DNA of 64,000 nt from an uncultured Roseibium sp. (GCF_947494555.1 NZ_CANLVF010000001.1:1178001-1242000); one strand, 5' to 3'; counted from the first letter of the stretch, positions 1 to 8,960 are shown. The notes: generated from the letters alone by a model not told the origin. Translations and numbers: made by a program.

Positions 1-642
1 TTCCGCGTAATCGTCCATTGTGATCGTCCCGCCTTCTGCCTGCGTTTTTGCTCTTGCCTCGGCAGGGAGGGAGTCCTGTACCATGTCGATGCGCTTCCAG
101 GACGGATGCGGCTGCTTGCCTTTTTCATCTGGAACGTAAGGGCTGTCGGCAACCCGCTTGTGCTTGTGAATGTAACGCGCGCAATTCAGAAAACATGCGG
201 TCACGTCGACGCGAACGAGCATGTTCGCTCCCGGATACCGGGCAAGCTCAGGGTCGTCCTCGCTTAAGGTCGCGTTGCCCTGGACCCTTATGCGGTTCGG
301 CGTTTCCATGTCGATGAACAACAAGCCGACTTTCGCAGCAGCCTTGATGTTGCCCATGGATTTGAACATGCCGTTGCCATCGTAACTCGGGAACACAAGC
401 GTTTTCGGGTCAATCACCTTTACGATCCCGACTGGCCCGCCCTTGTAGCTGACCGTCGGCTCGCCGTCCGCGCTGACCGTCGATAAAAAGAAGAAATCCC
501 TGCTTTCGATAAAGGGGATGTGAGGCTCTTCGATCTCGTCCCGCACGATTGCCGCGACGACCGTGTCGGCCAGTTTGCTGGTGCCGAAGCGTTCCTGCAA
601 TTCGCGTTGTTGACTGGTATAGAATTCGTCAGATGTCAGCAT
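1..642 (-). CDS. Pyridoxamine 5'-phosphate oxidase-like flavin protein (3' part, runs off the left edge)
   Basis: At least 214 codons read without a stop from an ATG at 640-642, preceded by a GGAGG-type ribosome site; the frame is still open at position 1. The translation has the flow of the FMN-binding split-barrel (PNPOx-like) family: a segment with FFFLSTVSADGEPTVSYKGG at about residues 50-70, then FPSYDGNGMFKSMGNI and VGLLFIDMETPNRIRVQGNA. Members bind FMN, F420 or haem and reduce small molecules; the substrate cannot be told. It lies 66 bp downstream of the nitrilase on the same strand, so the two are probably cotranscribed, perhaps for use or detoxification of a nitrile-like compound (inference). 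Confidence 0.8.
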   Translation of the reverse strand, partial: MLTSDEFYTSQQRELQERFGTSKLADTVVAAIVRDEIEEPHIPFIESRDFFFLSTVSADGEPTVSYKGGPVGIVKVIDPKTLVFPSYDGNGMFKSMGNIKAAAKVGLLFIDMETPNRIRVQGNATLSEDDPELARYPGANMLVRVDVTACFLNCARYIHKHKRVADSPYVPDEKGKQPHPSWKRIDMVQDSLPAEARAKTQAEGGTITMDDYAE

Positions 643-708
643 CCTTGCCTCCGCAAAAGGAGATGAGGGTGTGCGGCGATCACACACCCACAGGGCCAGA
701 TCAGCCCG

Positions 709-1731
709 TTACTCTGCCGCGTTCGCGACAACGCGCGCGTCGTCTTCCGCTTCAGGCTCGACAATCGTCCGGGCTGCTTCGTTGTCGAATGCCATCACCG
801 GCGGGCTCGGTTTGCGGTTGAACATCAGCCTGAAGACATCCGGCCTTGAGTAGTGGCCACAAGGGTCGGCAGCTGCCTTGCCGATCGCGATCATGTTCAG
901 ATCGATATCGGCAATGACGAGGCCTTCCTGGTCCGGCGGCAGGATTTCGCCGAGCGGTGCGCCGTCAGGTCCGAAGATGCGGGCATGGCCGCCACCGGTT
1001 TTGAGCAATTGCTGCTTCACCGGCGTGTCACAGAGAAACTCGGACATTTCCTCCGAGACGGTGGCGCAGGCGGCTATCACAAAACACTGGCCTTCAACGG
1101 CATAGATCCGGCTGGCGGCCTCGTTGACTTCCGGCCCGAGGGCATAGGCACCGCCTTCATAAAGCGAAAAGCTCGGCCAGGCTGCGACGTGGATCTGTTC
1201 ATTTTGCGAGAACATCGCGTATTTGTTGAGCGGCTGGATATGCTCCCAGCAGCAGAGGGCTCCGACCCGGCCCAGTTCCGTGTCATGAACAGACATGTCG
1301 CTGCCATCACCTTCGCCGAAAACCGTGCGTTCCACATGGGTGGGCTTCAGCTTGCGCCGCCGTGAAATCACATTTCCGTCGGGGCCGTAGTGCCACTGGC
1401 CCATATAAAGCGTTCCATTGACATTCCAGGAAACGCCCATGACGACGTGCATGTCGTTGTCCTTGGCCGCTTGCGCCAGGCGTTTGTCCTGCTCGCTACC
1501 CTCCTTGATGGAGTTAGCGGCGTAGCGCGGGACCAGAGGCATATACATGGCTGTCGCATCGAGCCAGATATACCAGGGATATCCCGGCAGATAGGTTTCG
1601 GGAAAGGCGATCAGCTTGACGCCCTTTGCGGCCGCTTCCTCGATCAGTCCGATGGCTTTGTCGACCGTCGCGTCGAGATCGAGAAAAACGGGGGCGGCTT
1701 GAACGGCCGCCGCCTTGAATGGTGCTGTCAC
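709..1731 (-). CDS. Nitrilase (carbon-nitrogen hydrolase family)
   Basis: Hydrolyses nitriles to carboxylic acids and ammonia in the cytoplasm (family knowledge). The GTG start at 1729-1731 is chosen because GGAGG sits just upstream and the product begins directly with the domain (VTAPFKAAAVQAAP); a longer frame to 1839 has no such site. About 340 residues, usual for bacterial nitrilases. The catalytic triad is visible: Glu45 in FPETYLPG, Lys127 in RRKLKPTHVERTVFGEGDGSD, and Cys161 in LCCWEHIQPL; the 34-residue Lys-Cys spacing is as in Rhodococcus enzymes. It diverges from an AraC-type regulator, a common arrangement for inducible nitrilases. The substrate class is unknown. Confidence 0.93.
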   Translation of the reverse strand: MTAPFKAAAVQAAPVFLDLDATVDKAIGLIEEAAAKGVKLIAFPETYLPGYPWYIWLDATAMYMPLVPRYAANSIKEGSEQDKRLAQAAKDNDMHVVMGVSWNVNGTLYMGQWHYGPDGNVISRRRKLKPTHVERTVFGEGDGSDMSVHDTELGRVGALCCWEHIQPLNKYAMFSQNEQIHVAAWPSFSLYEGGAYALGPEVNEAASRIYAVEGQCFVIAACATVSEEMSEFLCDTPVKQQLLKTGGGHARIFGPDGAPLGEILPPDQEGLVIADIDLNMIAIGKAAADPCGHYSRPDVFRLMFNRKPSPPVMAFDNEAARTIVEPEAEDDARVVANAAE

Positions 1732-1834
1732 GTCACATCCTCCACAGCTTGATGTCCTGTGCCAGCTTGTCATATCCGGCGTGTCGAGACTTCGCGGTAC
1801 GCGCGGAAAAACCCGGCGATTTGAGCGCTTCAGC

Positions 1835-1851
1835 CGCAAAACTTCGCAAAA
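1835..1851. promoter_or_regulatory. Direct repeat in the nitrilase/AraC divergent region
   Basis: CGCAAAA occurs twice, at 1835-1841 and 1845-1851, one helical turn apart, 45-60 bp before the AraC-type regulator start and about 105 bp before the nitrilase start. Such repeats are typical contacts for AraC-family proteins or may overlap a -35 region. Assignment is by position only. Confidence 0.35.
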
Positions 1852-1895
1852 TGAGCGGCCTGTGCTAGTCGTATTTCCGGAGGAGGTGTGCGCAG

Positions 1896-2840
1896 ATGGC
1901 GATTTTGCTGAGCACGAAAAGCGTCCGGCAAGATGAGAGTTTCGCTTTCTGGCGCGAAGCGGTCTGCGACGCGTATGTTCTGCTCGATTGTCAGTGCGAG
2001 CAGTCCGAAGGTTTCGACGGAGAAATTGTCCTCAACCGGATGTCCCGCCTTTCAGCCTCTTTTGTTTCCGGCAGCCAGCAGTCGGTCTGGCGCCGGCGCA
2101 GAGATATCGCGCGTGCGGACGAAGAAAGTTTCCTGATAAGTCTTCAAATGGTCAAAGAGGGCGGCGTGCGCCAGCACGAGCGCGAAACACGCCTTCGCCC
2201 GGGTGATTTTGCGCTCTACAGCAGCGTTGACCGTTACAATCTGGAGCTTCCGGACGGTTTTCAGCAGCTCGTCGTGCAAATTCCGCGAGACATGTTGCTC
2301 AGCCGGCTTCCGAACGCAGATCTTCTCACGGGGATAGGCGTGTCCGGCAGCAGCGTGATCGGCCGGATCATTCGCGACAGCGCCGTCAGGCTCGTGAGTG
2401 CCATAGATCAATCCCCGGAAACAGCGCAATACGCGTTGCAGGACACTGTTGTCGATCTCTTCGTAACCGGTTTGGCATCGTTGCAGGACGCAAAATACGA
2501 ATTGTCAAAGCCCGAGCAACAGATCCTGCTGCGTGCAGATGCTGCTATCCGGGCCAGTCTGCACAAACCGGAGTTCGACCGGCAGGCGCTTGCAGATACC
2601 ATCGGCTTGTCGCTGCGCCGGCTTTCGGAAATCTATCAATCCGACGGAAGATCGATTTCCGCTACAATCCGCAATATGCGCCTGAACAGGATTGCCGCCG
2701 AGCTGAAGGATGAGCGCTTTGCCCGTCAGTCGATCGGCGAGATTGCATTTCGTGCCGGAATTGCAAGCCAGCAAAGCCTTGCAAGGCTCTTCAAGACACA
2801 ATTTGGGATGACACCGAGAGAGTACCGCCGCCGCAACTGA
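1896..2840 (+). CDS. AraC-family transcriptional regulator
   Basis: 314 residues. The ATG is preceded by GGAGGAGG with good spacing. The N-terminal 190 residues resemble the AraC-binding-like sensor domain (FAFWREAVCDAYVLLDC, then VKEGGVRQHERETRLRPGDFALY). The C-terminal 100 residues form the double helix-turn-helix (RQALADTIGLSLRRLSEIYQ; SIGEIAFRAGIASQQSLARLF, ending FGMTPREYRRR). The 164-bp gap to the divergent nitrilase gene suggests that it controls the nitrilase and flavin-protein genes in response to a substrate; this is inferred from context. Confidence 0.9.
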   Translation: MAILLSTKSVRQDESFAFWREAVCDAYVLLDCQCEQSEGFDGEIVLNRMSRLSASFVSGSQQSVWRRRRDIARADEESFLISLQMVKEGGVRQHERETRLRPGDFALYSSVDRYNLELPDGFQQLVVQIPRDMLLSRLPNADLLTGIGVSGSSVIGRIIRDSAVRLVSAIDQSPETAQYALQDTVVDLFVTGLASLQDAKYELSKPEQQILLRADAAIRASLHKPEFDRQALADTIGLSLRRLSEIYQSDGRSISATIRNMRLNRIAAELKDERFARQSIGEIAFRAGIASQQSLARLFKTQFGMTPREYRRRN

Positions 2841-2968
2841 CGCGCGTCGGCTTCAAGCCAGTTACCCAAACGTCTCAGACTGTTCGGGTGCGGTCGCCCT
2901 AGCCGACCGCATCCGATATGTGCGTGATGACGGGGCACGCACGGGCCTGGTTATCTTTTGATCAGGCG

Positions 2969-4354
2969 TCAGCCCGGCCAGAGTTCAGTGCCGGGGTGAA
3001 ACTGGGACCAGGCGAACCAGAAGGCCTGATGGCTGCCGAGGTCGGCCCCGTCGGCACTTACGGCCTTGACGCCGCCGGCATCCATCTGAAGACGAATGTT
3101 CTCAAAGGCGATCTCTTCGCCCTTGGCCAAAGCCGCGACAGCCTTGCTGCGCTGGAACGCCACCGGCTTGCCGGACGCGGTGACCACACCGATGACGTCT
3201 TCGTGGACCGGCAGCCGTGGATCGACGTCGCCGACCGGAAAGATGGGGCCGTTGGCGTCGCGCCCATTGCGGAAGTCAAAGTCTCTGCCGAGTGCCAGGC
3301 GTTCAACAAGCACCGTTGTCTCGGGGTGTTCCTTTTTCCAGGTGCCCCAGTCGGTCGTGACAACACTGGCCTGTTCCAGTTGGATGTTCTTGTCCGCAAG
3401 CGGACCGGTCACGGCCTTTCCAAGAAAGGTGTCGAAGACGGAATAGGTGTTCACGTCATACATGACCTTGTTGGACCGGATGAGCAGGCCCGAAGTGCGC
3501 AGAACAGGGCGCTCAACCCCAGCCGGGAGTTGATCGGTGAAGTATGCCTGCGCCGCACCGCATAAGGTGCAATAAGGAATGCCGAGATCCCGCCCGCCGA
3601 GCGTGTCGTTGACCATCTCGCGCACTTCCATGATGCGCCGGGGATAGGCCCTGTACTCACCGTTGACCTCAACGCCGAAGACGATGGCGTCATCTTTCAG
3701 CCAGTTGGCTTCCTCGGCGCTGCTGACTTCTGGATTATCGGCGGCGGGGATGCAGTTGCAAACCTCATCGGTCTTGTCGAAGGCGCGATTGTCGATCAGG
3801 ACACCGCCCCAAGATACGTGCCTCCAGTCGATGTCACCTTCCACGAAGATCTTGTCCCAGCCCGGTACGACAGTGGTGAAGATACCGCGCTTGACCTTCA
3901 GATAATCCGGCGGGGCGGGGATATCCCAGGCAATCAGGTGGTCGGTTATTTCGCCCCAGTTGTTTTCGTTCGGAATATCTTTTCCCAGGAGCTTTGAAGC
4001 TGCGTCGGTCAAAACCGCACTCAGCTGAGACCCTGCCGTAAAGCGCATCAGATCGCTGATGATCCAGACGAGCCTTGGATCCTTGGAGTCGGCAACTTCG
4101 TCGAGGGCGATTGTCTGGTCTCTACCCCATGCCGACTGGGTCAGGCTGTCGACAAACGCGGCTTGAACGGCGGCCTGCAATTGGGGCGAGAGCGGGCCAT
4201 CCGGGATCGCAGGCGGCTTGCCGTATTGTTCGGTTACGTAGTCGGGCAGGGGGGCCTTGTCCTGGGCTTGTGAAGCGCCGGACCAGAACAAGGATACCGC
4301 AACCATCGACGCCATGAGGACGTTGCGGGACTGAGAAGCAATTGCCGAAGCCAT
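2969..4354 (-). CDS. Exported DUF3179-family protein
   Basis: 461 residues with an N-terminal signal peptide (hydrophobic stretch about residues 13-28, cleavage near SQAQ). The central part carries DUF3179 features: VNGEYRAYPRRIMEVREMVND, a PYCTLCGAA cysteine pair, then SGLLIRSNKVMYDVNTYSVFDTF, which resembles the family core. The function of the family is unknown; members are exported and some are predicted to bind a metal or cofactor through the Cys motif. It stands alone, facing away from the HlyC/RTX pair across 265 bp, and is followed by the convergent AraC gene. Confidence 0.85.
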   Translation of the reverse strand: MASAIASQSRNVLMASMVAVSLFWSGASQAQDKAPLPDYVTEQYGKPPAIPDGPLSPQLQAAVQAAFVDSLTQSAWGRDQTIALDEVADSKDPRLVWIISDLMRFTAGSQLSAVLTDAASKLLGKDIPNENNWGEITDHLIAWDIPAPPDYLKVKRGIFTTVVPGWDKIFVEGDIDWRHVSWGGVLIDNRAFDKTDEVCNCIPAADNPEVSSAEEANWLKDDAIVFGVEVNGEYRAYPRRIMEVREMVNDTLGGRDLGIPYCTLCGAAQAYFTDQLPAGVERPVLRTSGLLIRSNKVMYDVNTYSVFDTFLGKAVTGPLADKNIQLEQASVVTTDWGTWKKEHPETTVLVERLALGRDFDFRNGRDANGPIFPVGDVDPRLPVHEDVIGVVTASGKPVAFQRSKAVAALAKGEEIAFENIRLQMDAGGVKAVSADGADLGSHQAFWFAWSQFHPGTELWPG

Positions 4355-4619
4355 GAGCGCACCTTTCGCGTGCCTGTTTCAACTTCATTGGCACAGATCG
4401 CCCCGTCAGGACCGGACTGCACCGTCGCACTAATAAAGAGGCCTCGACCGGTTGCCTGGCCAATCACGATGCATCAGCAATTGTTGAAAAGCGTGCGAGA
4501 GGCCTTCTCGCTCAGTGTGACGTTAACGGGTGAACGCCGATTAGGGTGTTGACCCCATAACGAAAAACAAGCGCCGACATTAGTTCTCTGACAACGGAAA
4601 CGCTGTCAGGAGCTGCAAG

Positions 4620-5090
4620 ATGACCAGCAGTCAATTCGATAAGAAGACCACGTTCGCTTTGCTTGGCGAAGCGCACGTGCTTATGGCGGAAAGCCCGCTT
4701 CACAAAGACCGGAGCATATCTGAAGTCGGCGCTCTGATCCTGCCGCCTCTGATGCTCGGCCAGTTGCGTATCTGGCGCCGCGGCGGATTGCCGGTCGCCC
4801 TTGCGACTTGGGCCTGGCTTGATGAGGCGACAGAAGAAGCGGTCCTTCACCAGGATCACCTGCCGACCCCCGACCAGTGGAACAATGGATCGAATCCGGT
4901 CGTCATAGATTTCATCGCACCGTTCGGCGACGGCTTTCAGACCGCGCGGGATCTCAAGCGAACCGTCTTCCCAGACCGCGCCCTGCGGTCGGTCCGCCGC
5001 GATGGAAACGGACATGTATTGCGCATTGTCCAGCACCCCGGCCGAGACCAGCACGGCCACCCTGTAAAAGCGCGCGCCTACGCCGCGTAA
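4620..5090 (+). CDS. HlyC-type toxin-activating lysine acyltransferase
   Basis: 156 residues that follow the HlyC family along most of their length. HlyC enzymes move a fatty acyl chain from acyl carrier protein to internal lysines of RTX toxins in the cytoplasm. The catalytic pair is present: His28 in AESPLHKDRSI and Asp97 in VIDFIAPFGDGF, 69 residues apart as in E. coli HlyC (His23/Asp92). Other family marks are ILPPLMLGQLRIWRRGGLPVALATWAWLDE and the DRALRSVRRD segment. The ATG follows CAGGAG. The gene ends 36 bp before the RTX gene, so the two are almost certainly an operon. No hlyB, hlyD or tolC homologue is adjacent. Confidence 0.9.
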   Translation: MTSSQFDKKTTFALLGEAHVLMAESPLHKDRSISEVGALILPPLMLGQLRIWRRGGLPVALATWAWLDEATEEAVLHQDHLPTPDQWNNGSNPVVIDFIAPFGDGFQTARDLKRTVFPDRALRSVRRDGNGHVLRIVQHPGRDQHGHPVKARAYAA

Positions 5091-5126
5091 AACCTGTTTT
5101 TTCTCGATTTATAAGGAACTTTCATT

Positions 5127-8100
5127 ATGGGCTCTTCATCCAAAAGTATTCATCAGACCTACAAGCTTTATGGCCTTTATGGCACCAAGGACGCGGGTTC
5201 CGGCAACGACAAGCTGTACGGTTATTCCGCGATCAAGAACGATCTGCGTGGCGGGTCGGGCAACGATTTCGTTGGTGGCTGGGCGCCGCTCAACTATCTG
5301 CGCGGCGGATCGGGAAATGACACCGTCAAGGCATACGGCGCCAAAAACTACCTCTGGGGTGACAGCGGTCACGACAAACTCTACGGCTACGGCGCCTATA
5401 ACGAGATGCGCGGTGGCACCGGCAATGACACGATTTATGGCTACGGCGCAAAGAACGTCATGCGAGGTGACAGCGGTTACGACACGCTGAAAGGTTACGG
5501 CGCCTACAACGACATGGATGGCGGCAGCTACAACGATAAGCTCTACGGCTATGGCGTCACCAACAAAATGAAGGGCGGTTCCGGCAACGACAGTCTATAT
5601 GGCTACGGCGCGTCCAACACCATGTATGGCGGCACCGGTCACGACACCCTCAAGGGGTACGGCGCATCGAACGTCATGCGCGGCGAAGACGGCAACGACA
5701 CACTGGAGGGCCGGGGCGCCTCGAACGTCATGTATGGCGGAGACGACCATGACACCCTTAAGGGGTATGGCGCGTCCAACGTCATGAACGGCGACAGCGG
5801 CAATGACAAATTGTACGGCTACGGCGCATCCAATGTCATGCGCGGTGGGACCGGCAACGACCACATGGAAGGTCATGGGCTCTCCAACGTGATGTATGGC
5901 GACAGCGGCAATGACACGATGGAAGGCCGTGGTGCGTCCAACGTCATGCATGGCGGAACCGGTGACGACGACATGACCGGGTACGGTGCGTCCAATGTCA
6001 TGTATGGCAATGACGGAGCCGACCGCATGGAAGGTCACGGCGCTTCCAATGTCATGCGCGGCGGAGACGACAACGATGCCATCTATGGATATGGCGTCAA
6101 CAATGTCATTCACGGCGAAAACGGAGACGACTACATTGAAGCCAAGGCCGGTGTCACGACCGCTTTTGGTGGTGACGGCAATGATGTGATCAAGGCCGCC
6201 GGCGGTGTAAATGTCCTGAACGGCAACGACGGCGACGACAAGATCGAAGCGATCGGTGGCGTCAACGTCGTGCACGGCGATGCGGGCGACGATGAAATGC
6301 TCGCACTCGGCGGCGTCAACACGATGTTCGGCGGAACCGGCGACGACAAGATGAAGGCGCTCGGTGTCGCCAATATCCAGTTCGGCGGTGAAGGTGAAGA
6401 TCTTCTGGCGGCGGCCGGCAACGGCAACCTGCAGTTCGGCGATGCCGGCAACGACCAGCTGTACGGGCTGGGCGTGAATGTCGGCCAGTTCGGCGGCGAC
6501 GGCGAAGACATACTTGTCGGCGTTGCAGGCATCAATCTGCAGCACGGCGGAGAAGGCAAGGACAAGCTCTTTGCTGTTGGCGGCGCGAACATCCAGATCG
6601 GTGGATCCGATGACGATCTTCTGGTGGCGGGCGGCGCCAACAACGTCCAGTTCGGCGACCACCTGTGGAGCGCCATTCCGTCCGACCTTGGCTTCGACGA
6701 CGGCAAGTTCGCTGAAGTGATCGAAAACTTCGACGAGTATTTCGAAACGGACGGCGCCGGCACCAACGTTCTCATCGGTGGCGGCACCAACAACCTCCAG
6801 TTCGGTGGGTCCGGCAAGGACTACGCCTTCGGTGCCGGTGGCATGACCACCCAGATCATGGGTCAGGGCAACGACGTCATGGTCGGCGGCGGCATCGGTG
6901 TCGTTCAATATGCCGACGCAGGTAACGACATTCTGGTCGGCGGCGGCCAGGGCGTTGCGCAATTCGGCGGTGACGGCTCGGATGTCATGGTCGCGGCGGC
7001 CAAGGTTGTCGCGCCTCAGTACAAGGCAGCCGCGTCCTTCCAGTATGGCGGCGCAGGCACCGATGTAATGCTTGGCTTTTCCAAGGGAGAGGACGGTGCC
7101 GCAACCGTCTCGCTCAATGGCGACGGGAACAGTGACGGCAAGACCGGAATTGTCAAAGGCGCATTGCCCTCCGAACTCGTCGTGACCGCGCAGCTTGGCG
7201 GCGAAGGTGCCGACCTGATGATCGCAGAGGGGCCAGGCGCTATCGTCCACGGCGGTGCCGACAACGACGTTGCGCTCAGCCTTGCCGATGCCAACTCGCT
7301 TGTCATGGGTGGTGCCGGCGACGACCTTGTCCTCACCGCAAACGGTCTGGGTGAAATGGCCAGTGCGCTTGATATGAAGAACCAGATCGAAAACAACGAA
7401 GATGTGGGCGTCCTGTCCTTCAGCTTCGGCAATTTCTTTGCCGGCGGGTCCGGTTCCGACGTCATCATGGATGTCATGGATTTCACCAAGATCGTGATCC
7501 ACGATGCGCTTACTGACGTTCCCTGGGTTCAGGACTTCCGGTCTGCGCTGACGGCAACCATCAACGCGATTGAGGGGATTACGCAGCCGATCGGCGAGTT
7601 GATTGATGCGGTCAGTTCGTTCAGCCCGGATTTCGACGTTTCCATGGGACTGGGGGCTTATGAGGTCAAGGCGAATGTCGTTATGGGTGGTATCGGAGCC
7701 GATGTTCTGTCCGGCGAAGGTTTCCTGTCAGGTGAGGCCGGAGATGACATTTACACGATCTGGGCCGATGGCGAGGCGACCATCGCCGAACGCGCAACCG
7801 ACGGTGTGAAATCGTTCCTGGAAAGCTTCGGCGTTGACCTTCCCGTTCTGGACGACATCTCCCAAACGCCGGATGGCAATGACGTCATCGAGTTGCGCAG
7901 CTTCTCGCTTCAGGCAATGGATGAGGATGCCTTCCACTTCGTCAAGGCTGACGACAAGCTGCAGATTCAGCTCGACGAGAAGACCGTCGCGACTGTGCAT
8001 GGCATGGACAACGAGACCACGGCGGTCGAATGGCTAAAGGTCGTTCAGGGTGCCGACAGTTTCATGTTCGATCTGAAGGCAATCTACGATGAGCCGAACG

Positions 8101-8315
8101 CCATGGATGATTTCAGCTTCGCCGTCGAAGACGTTTCCGCAGGACCGGACGGGCTGGCGTCCGCAAGCATCCTCGACTTGCTTGCGGGTGCCGCCGAAAC
8201 GCTCGGGGCCTTTGGATCGTCAGAAGGAGATGCCGTCAGTGCTGATCTTGCTGTTGCCCTCGGTCACGGAAATGATGCGACCGGTCTGGCAACCCCCGAA
8301 ACGGATTTCATCTGA
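5127..8315 (+). CDS. RTX-type repeat protein of 18-residue coils, probably type I secreted
   Basis: 1062 residues; AAGGAA lies 8 bp before the ATG. After about 23 residues the chain enters 27 consecutive units of 18 residues (one of 19) up to about residue 510. Each unit joins a canonical calcium-binding turn (GGxGNDxLY type) to a second nonapeptide such as GYGASNVMR. Further irregular RTX motifs follow (GQGNDVMVGG, AGNDILVGG, GEAGDDIYTIW), among predicted helices at about residues 755-840, and the chain ends ETDFI. There is no Sec signal, and the acidic hydrophobic C-terminus fits a type I secretion signal. The large hydrophobic pore-forming region that precedes the repeats in HlyA is absent, so a surface-layer, adhesin or matrix role is as likely as a toxin. 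Confidence 0.88.
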   Translation: MGSSSKSIHQTYKLYGLYGTKDAGSGNDKLYGYSAIKNDLRGGSGNDFVGGWAPLNYLRGGSGNDTVKAYGAKNYLWGDSGHDKLYGYGAYNEMRGGTGNDTIYGYGAKNVMRGDSGYDTLKGYGAYNDMDGGSYNDKLYGYGVTNKMKGGSGNDSLYGYGASNTMYGGTGHDTLKGYGASNVMRGEDGNDTLEGRGASNVMYGGDDHDTLKGYGASNVMNGDSGNDKLYGYGASNVMRGGTGNDHMEGHGLSNVMYGDSGNDTMEGRGASNVMHGGTGDDDMTGYGASNVMYGNDGADRMEGHGASNVMRGGDDNDAIYGYGVNNVIHGENGDDYIEAKAGVTTAFGGDGNDVIKAAGGVNVLNGNDGDDKIEAIGGVNVVHGDAGDDEMLALGGVNTMFGGTGDDKMKALGVANIQFGGEGEDLLAAAGNGNLQFGDAGNDQLYGLGVNVGQFGGDGEDILVGVAGINLQHGGEGKDKLFAVGGANIQIGGSDDDLLVAGGANNVQFGDHLWSAIPSDLGFDDGKFAEVIENFDEYFETDGAGTNVLIGGGTNNLQFGGSGKDYAFGAGGMTTQIMGQGNDVMVGGGIGVVQYADAGNDILVGGGQGVAQFGGDGSDVMVAAAKVVAPQYKAAASFQYGGAGTDVMLGFSKGEDGAATVSLNGDGNSDGKTGIVKGALPSELVVTAQLGGEGADLMIAEGPGAIVHGGADNDVALSLADANSLVMGGAGDDLVLTANGLGEMASALDMKNQIENNEDVGVLSFSFGNFFAGGSGSDVIMDVMDFTKIVIHDALTDVPWVQDFRSALTATINAIEGITQPIGELIDAVSSFSPDFDVSMGLGAYEVKANVVMGGIGADVLSGEGFLSGEAGDDIYTIWADGEATIAERATDGVKSFLESFGVDLPVLDDISQTPDGNDVIELRSFSLQAMDEDAFHFVKADDKLQIQLDEKTVATVHGMDNETTAVEWLKVVQGADSFMFDLKAIYDEPNAMDDFSFAVEDVSAGPDGLASASILDLLAGAAETLGAFGSSEGDAVSADLAVALGHGNDATGLATPETDFI
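5196..6656 (+). repeat. 54-bp in-frame tandem repeat array (27 units)
   Basis: The DNA repeats with a 54-bp period, coding for the 18-residue units. Position 5 (Asp) is invariant and position 14 (Asn) is kept in nearly every unit. Units 8-16 are the most alike, sharing the ASNVM or ASNTM core, which suggests recent expansion there; units at both ends are more diverged. A repeat of this length could vary by slippage or recombination. Confidence 0.9.
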
Positions 8316-8377
8316 TCGAGCGAAGGCGCCGCCTAAAGACCGGGGCTTCGGAAAATAGCTCAGGATCCGGATAGCAA

Positions 8378-8408
8378 GAGGGCGGCCGAATGGCTGCCCT
8401 CGTGTTTT
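8378..8408 (+). terminator. Rho-independent terminator of the RTX operon
   Basis: A 10-bp stem (GAGGGCGGCC with GGCTGCCCTC, one G-U pair) closes a GAAT loop and is followed by GTGTTTT, 63 bp after the RTX stop codon. Confidence 0.75.
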
Positions 8409-8438
8409 GAGTAGTATTGCGTGGCAGGTATGCCAGAC

Positions 8439-8960
8439 TTATTTTTCGCTCTGCAGGTCGCGCGGCTTGATAAAGCGCTCCAAATGACCGGTTCCCGGTG
8501 CAAGTTCCGACCAATCCGTGAAATCGAAATCAATGACGGCGAGGGCGGCTGTCGGATATTTTTCCTGGAGGTCGCTCAGTGCTTCAGGTGCGCTGGTTCC
8601 GACAAGATCGAGAGCCGTATCTTCTGTCGCGGGATTGTGCCCTATCACCATGACATTCTGAGCTCTGCCGCCGTGTTTGCTGATAAGTGTGGCGTAGCTG
8701 TCTTCGCTCTGCCAATAGAGATCCGTCATCAGTTCGATATGGGCTTCCTGCGGTAGATGGGGCATCAGACGTGCGAGCGTTTCCCGTGTGCGCAGCGCGG
8801 TCGAGCACAAAATGACGTTCGGCAGGAGTTTCTGCTCGCGAAGGTAACGTGCCATGGTGACGGCAGCGCTCTTGCCGCGCGAATTGAGGGGCCTGTCAAT
8901 ATCGGCGAGTTCCTGGTCGCCCCAGTCCGATTTGGCATGTCTAAGCAAAAGTAGCCGCAT
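8439..8960 (-). CDS. SixA-like histidine phosphatase
   Basis: 173 residues when started at the ATG 8958-8960, so that the product opens MRLLLLRHAKSDW; the extra codons of a longer frame are not needed. It belongs to the phosphoglycerate-mutase-like superfamily: the RHA motif puts the phospho-accepting histidine at residue 8, the RPLNSRGK and STALRTRET segments supply arginines, and VIGHNPATEDTA supplies the second active-site histidine. SixA relatives dephosphorylate phosphohistidine on signalling proteins such as ArcB or phosphotransfer domains; the real substrate here is unknown. It is convergent with the RTX gene and seems to stand alone. Confidence 0.88.
   Translation of the reverse strand: MRLLLLRHAKSDWGDQELADIDRPLNSRGKSAAVTMARYLREQKLLPNVILCSTALRTRETLARLMPHLPQEAHIELMTDLYWQSEDSYATLISKHGGRAQNVMVIGHNPATEDTALDLVGTSAPEALSDLQEKYPTAALAVIDFDFTDWSELAPGTGHLERFIKPRDLQSEK

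Noticed and set aside
853-1752. Plus-strand frames inside the nitrilase gene
   Set aside because: The minus strand holds the complete nitrilase with its Glu-Lys-Cys triad.
4512-5060. Open frame on the minus strand opposite the HlyC-type gene
   Set aside because: The plus-strand frame matches HlyC with catalytic residues at correct spacing; the opposite frame has no recognisable features.
5196-6656. Possible CRISPR-like array
   Set aside because: The 54-bp repeats are in frame, without unique spacers, and code for RTX coils.
5595-7502. Long open frame (635 codons) on the minus strand across the RTX gene
   Set aside because: It mirrors the 54-bp repeat of the sense gene; the translation is a low-complexity echo and the sense frame has the RTX motifs.
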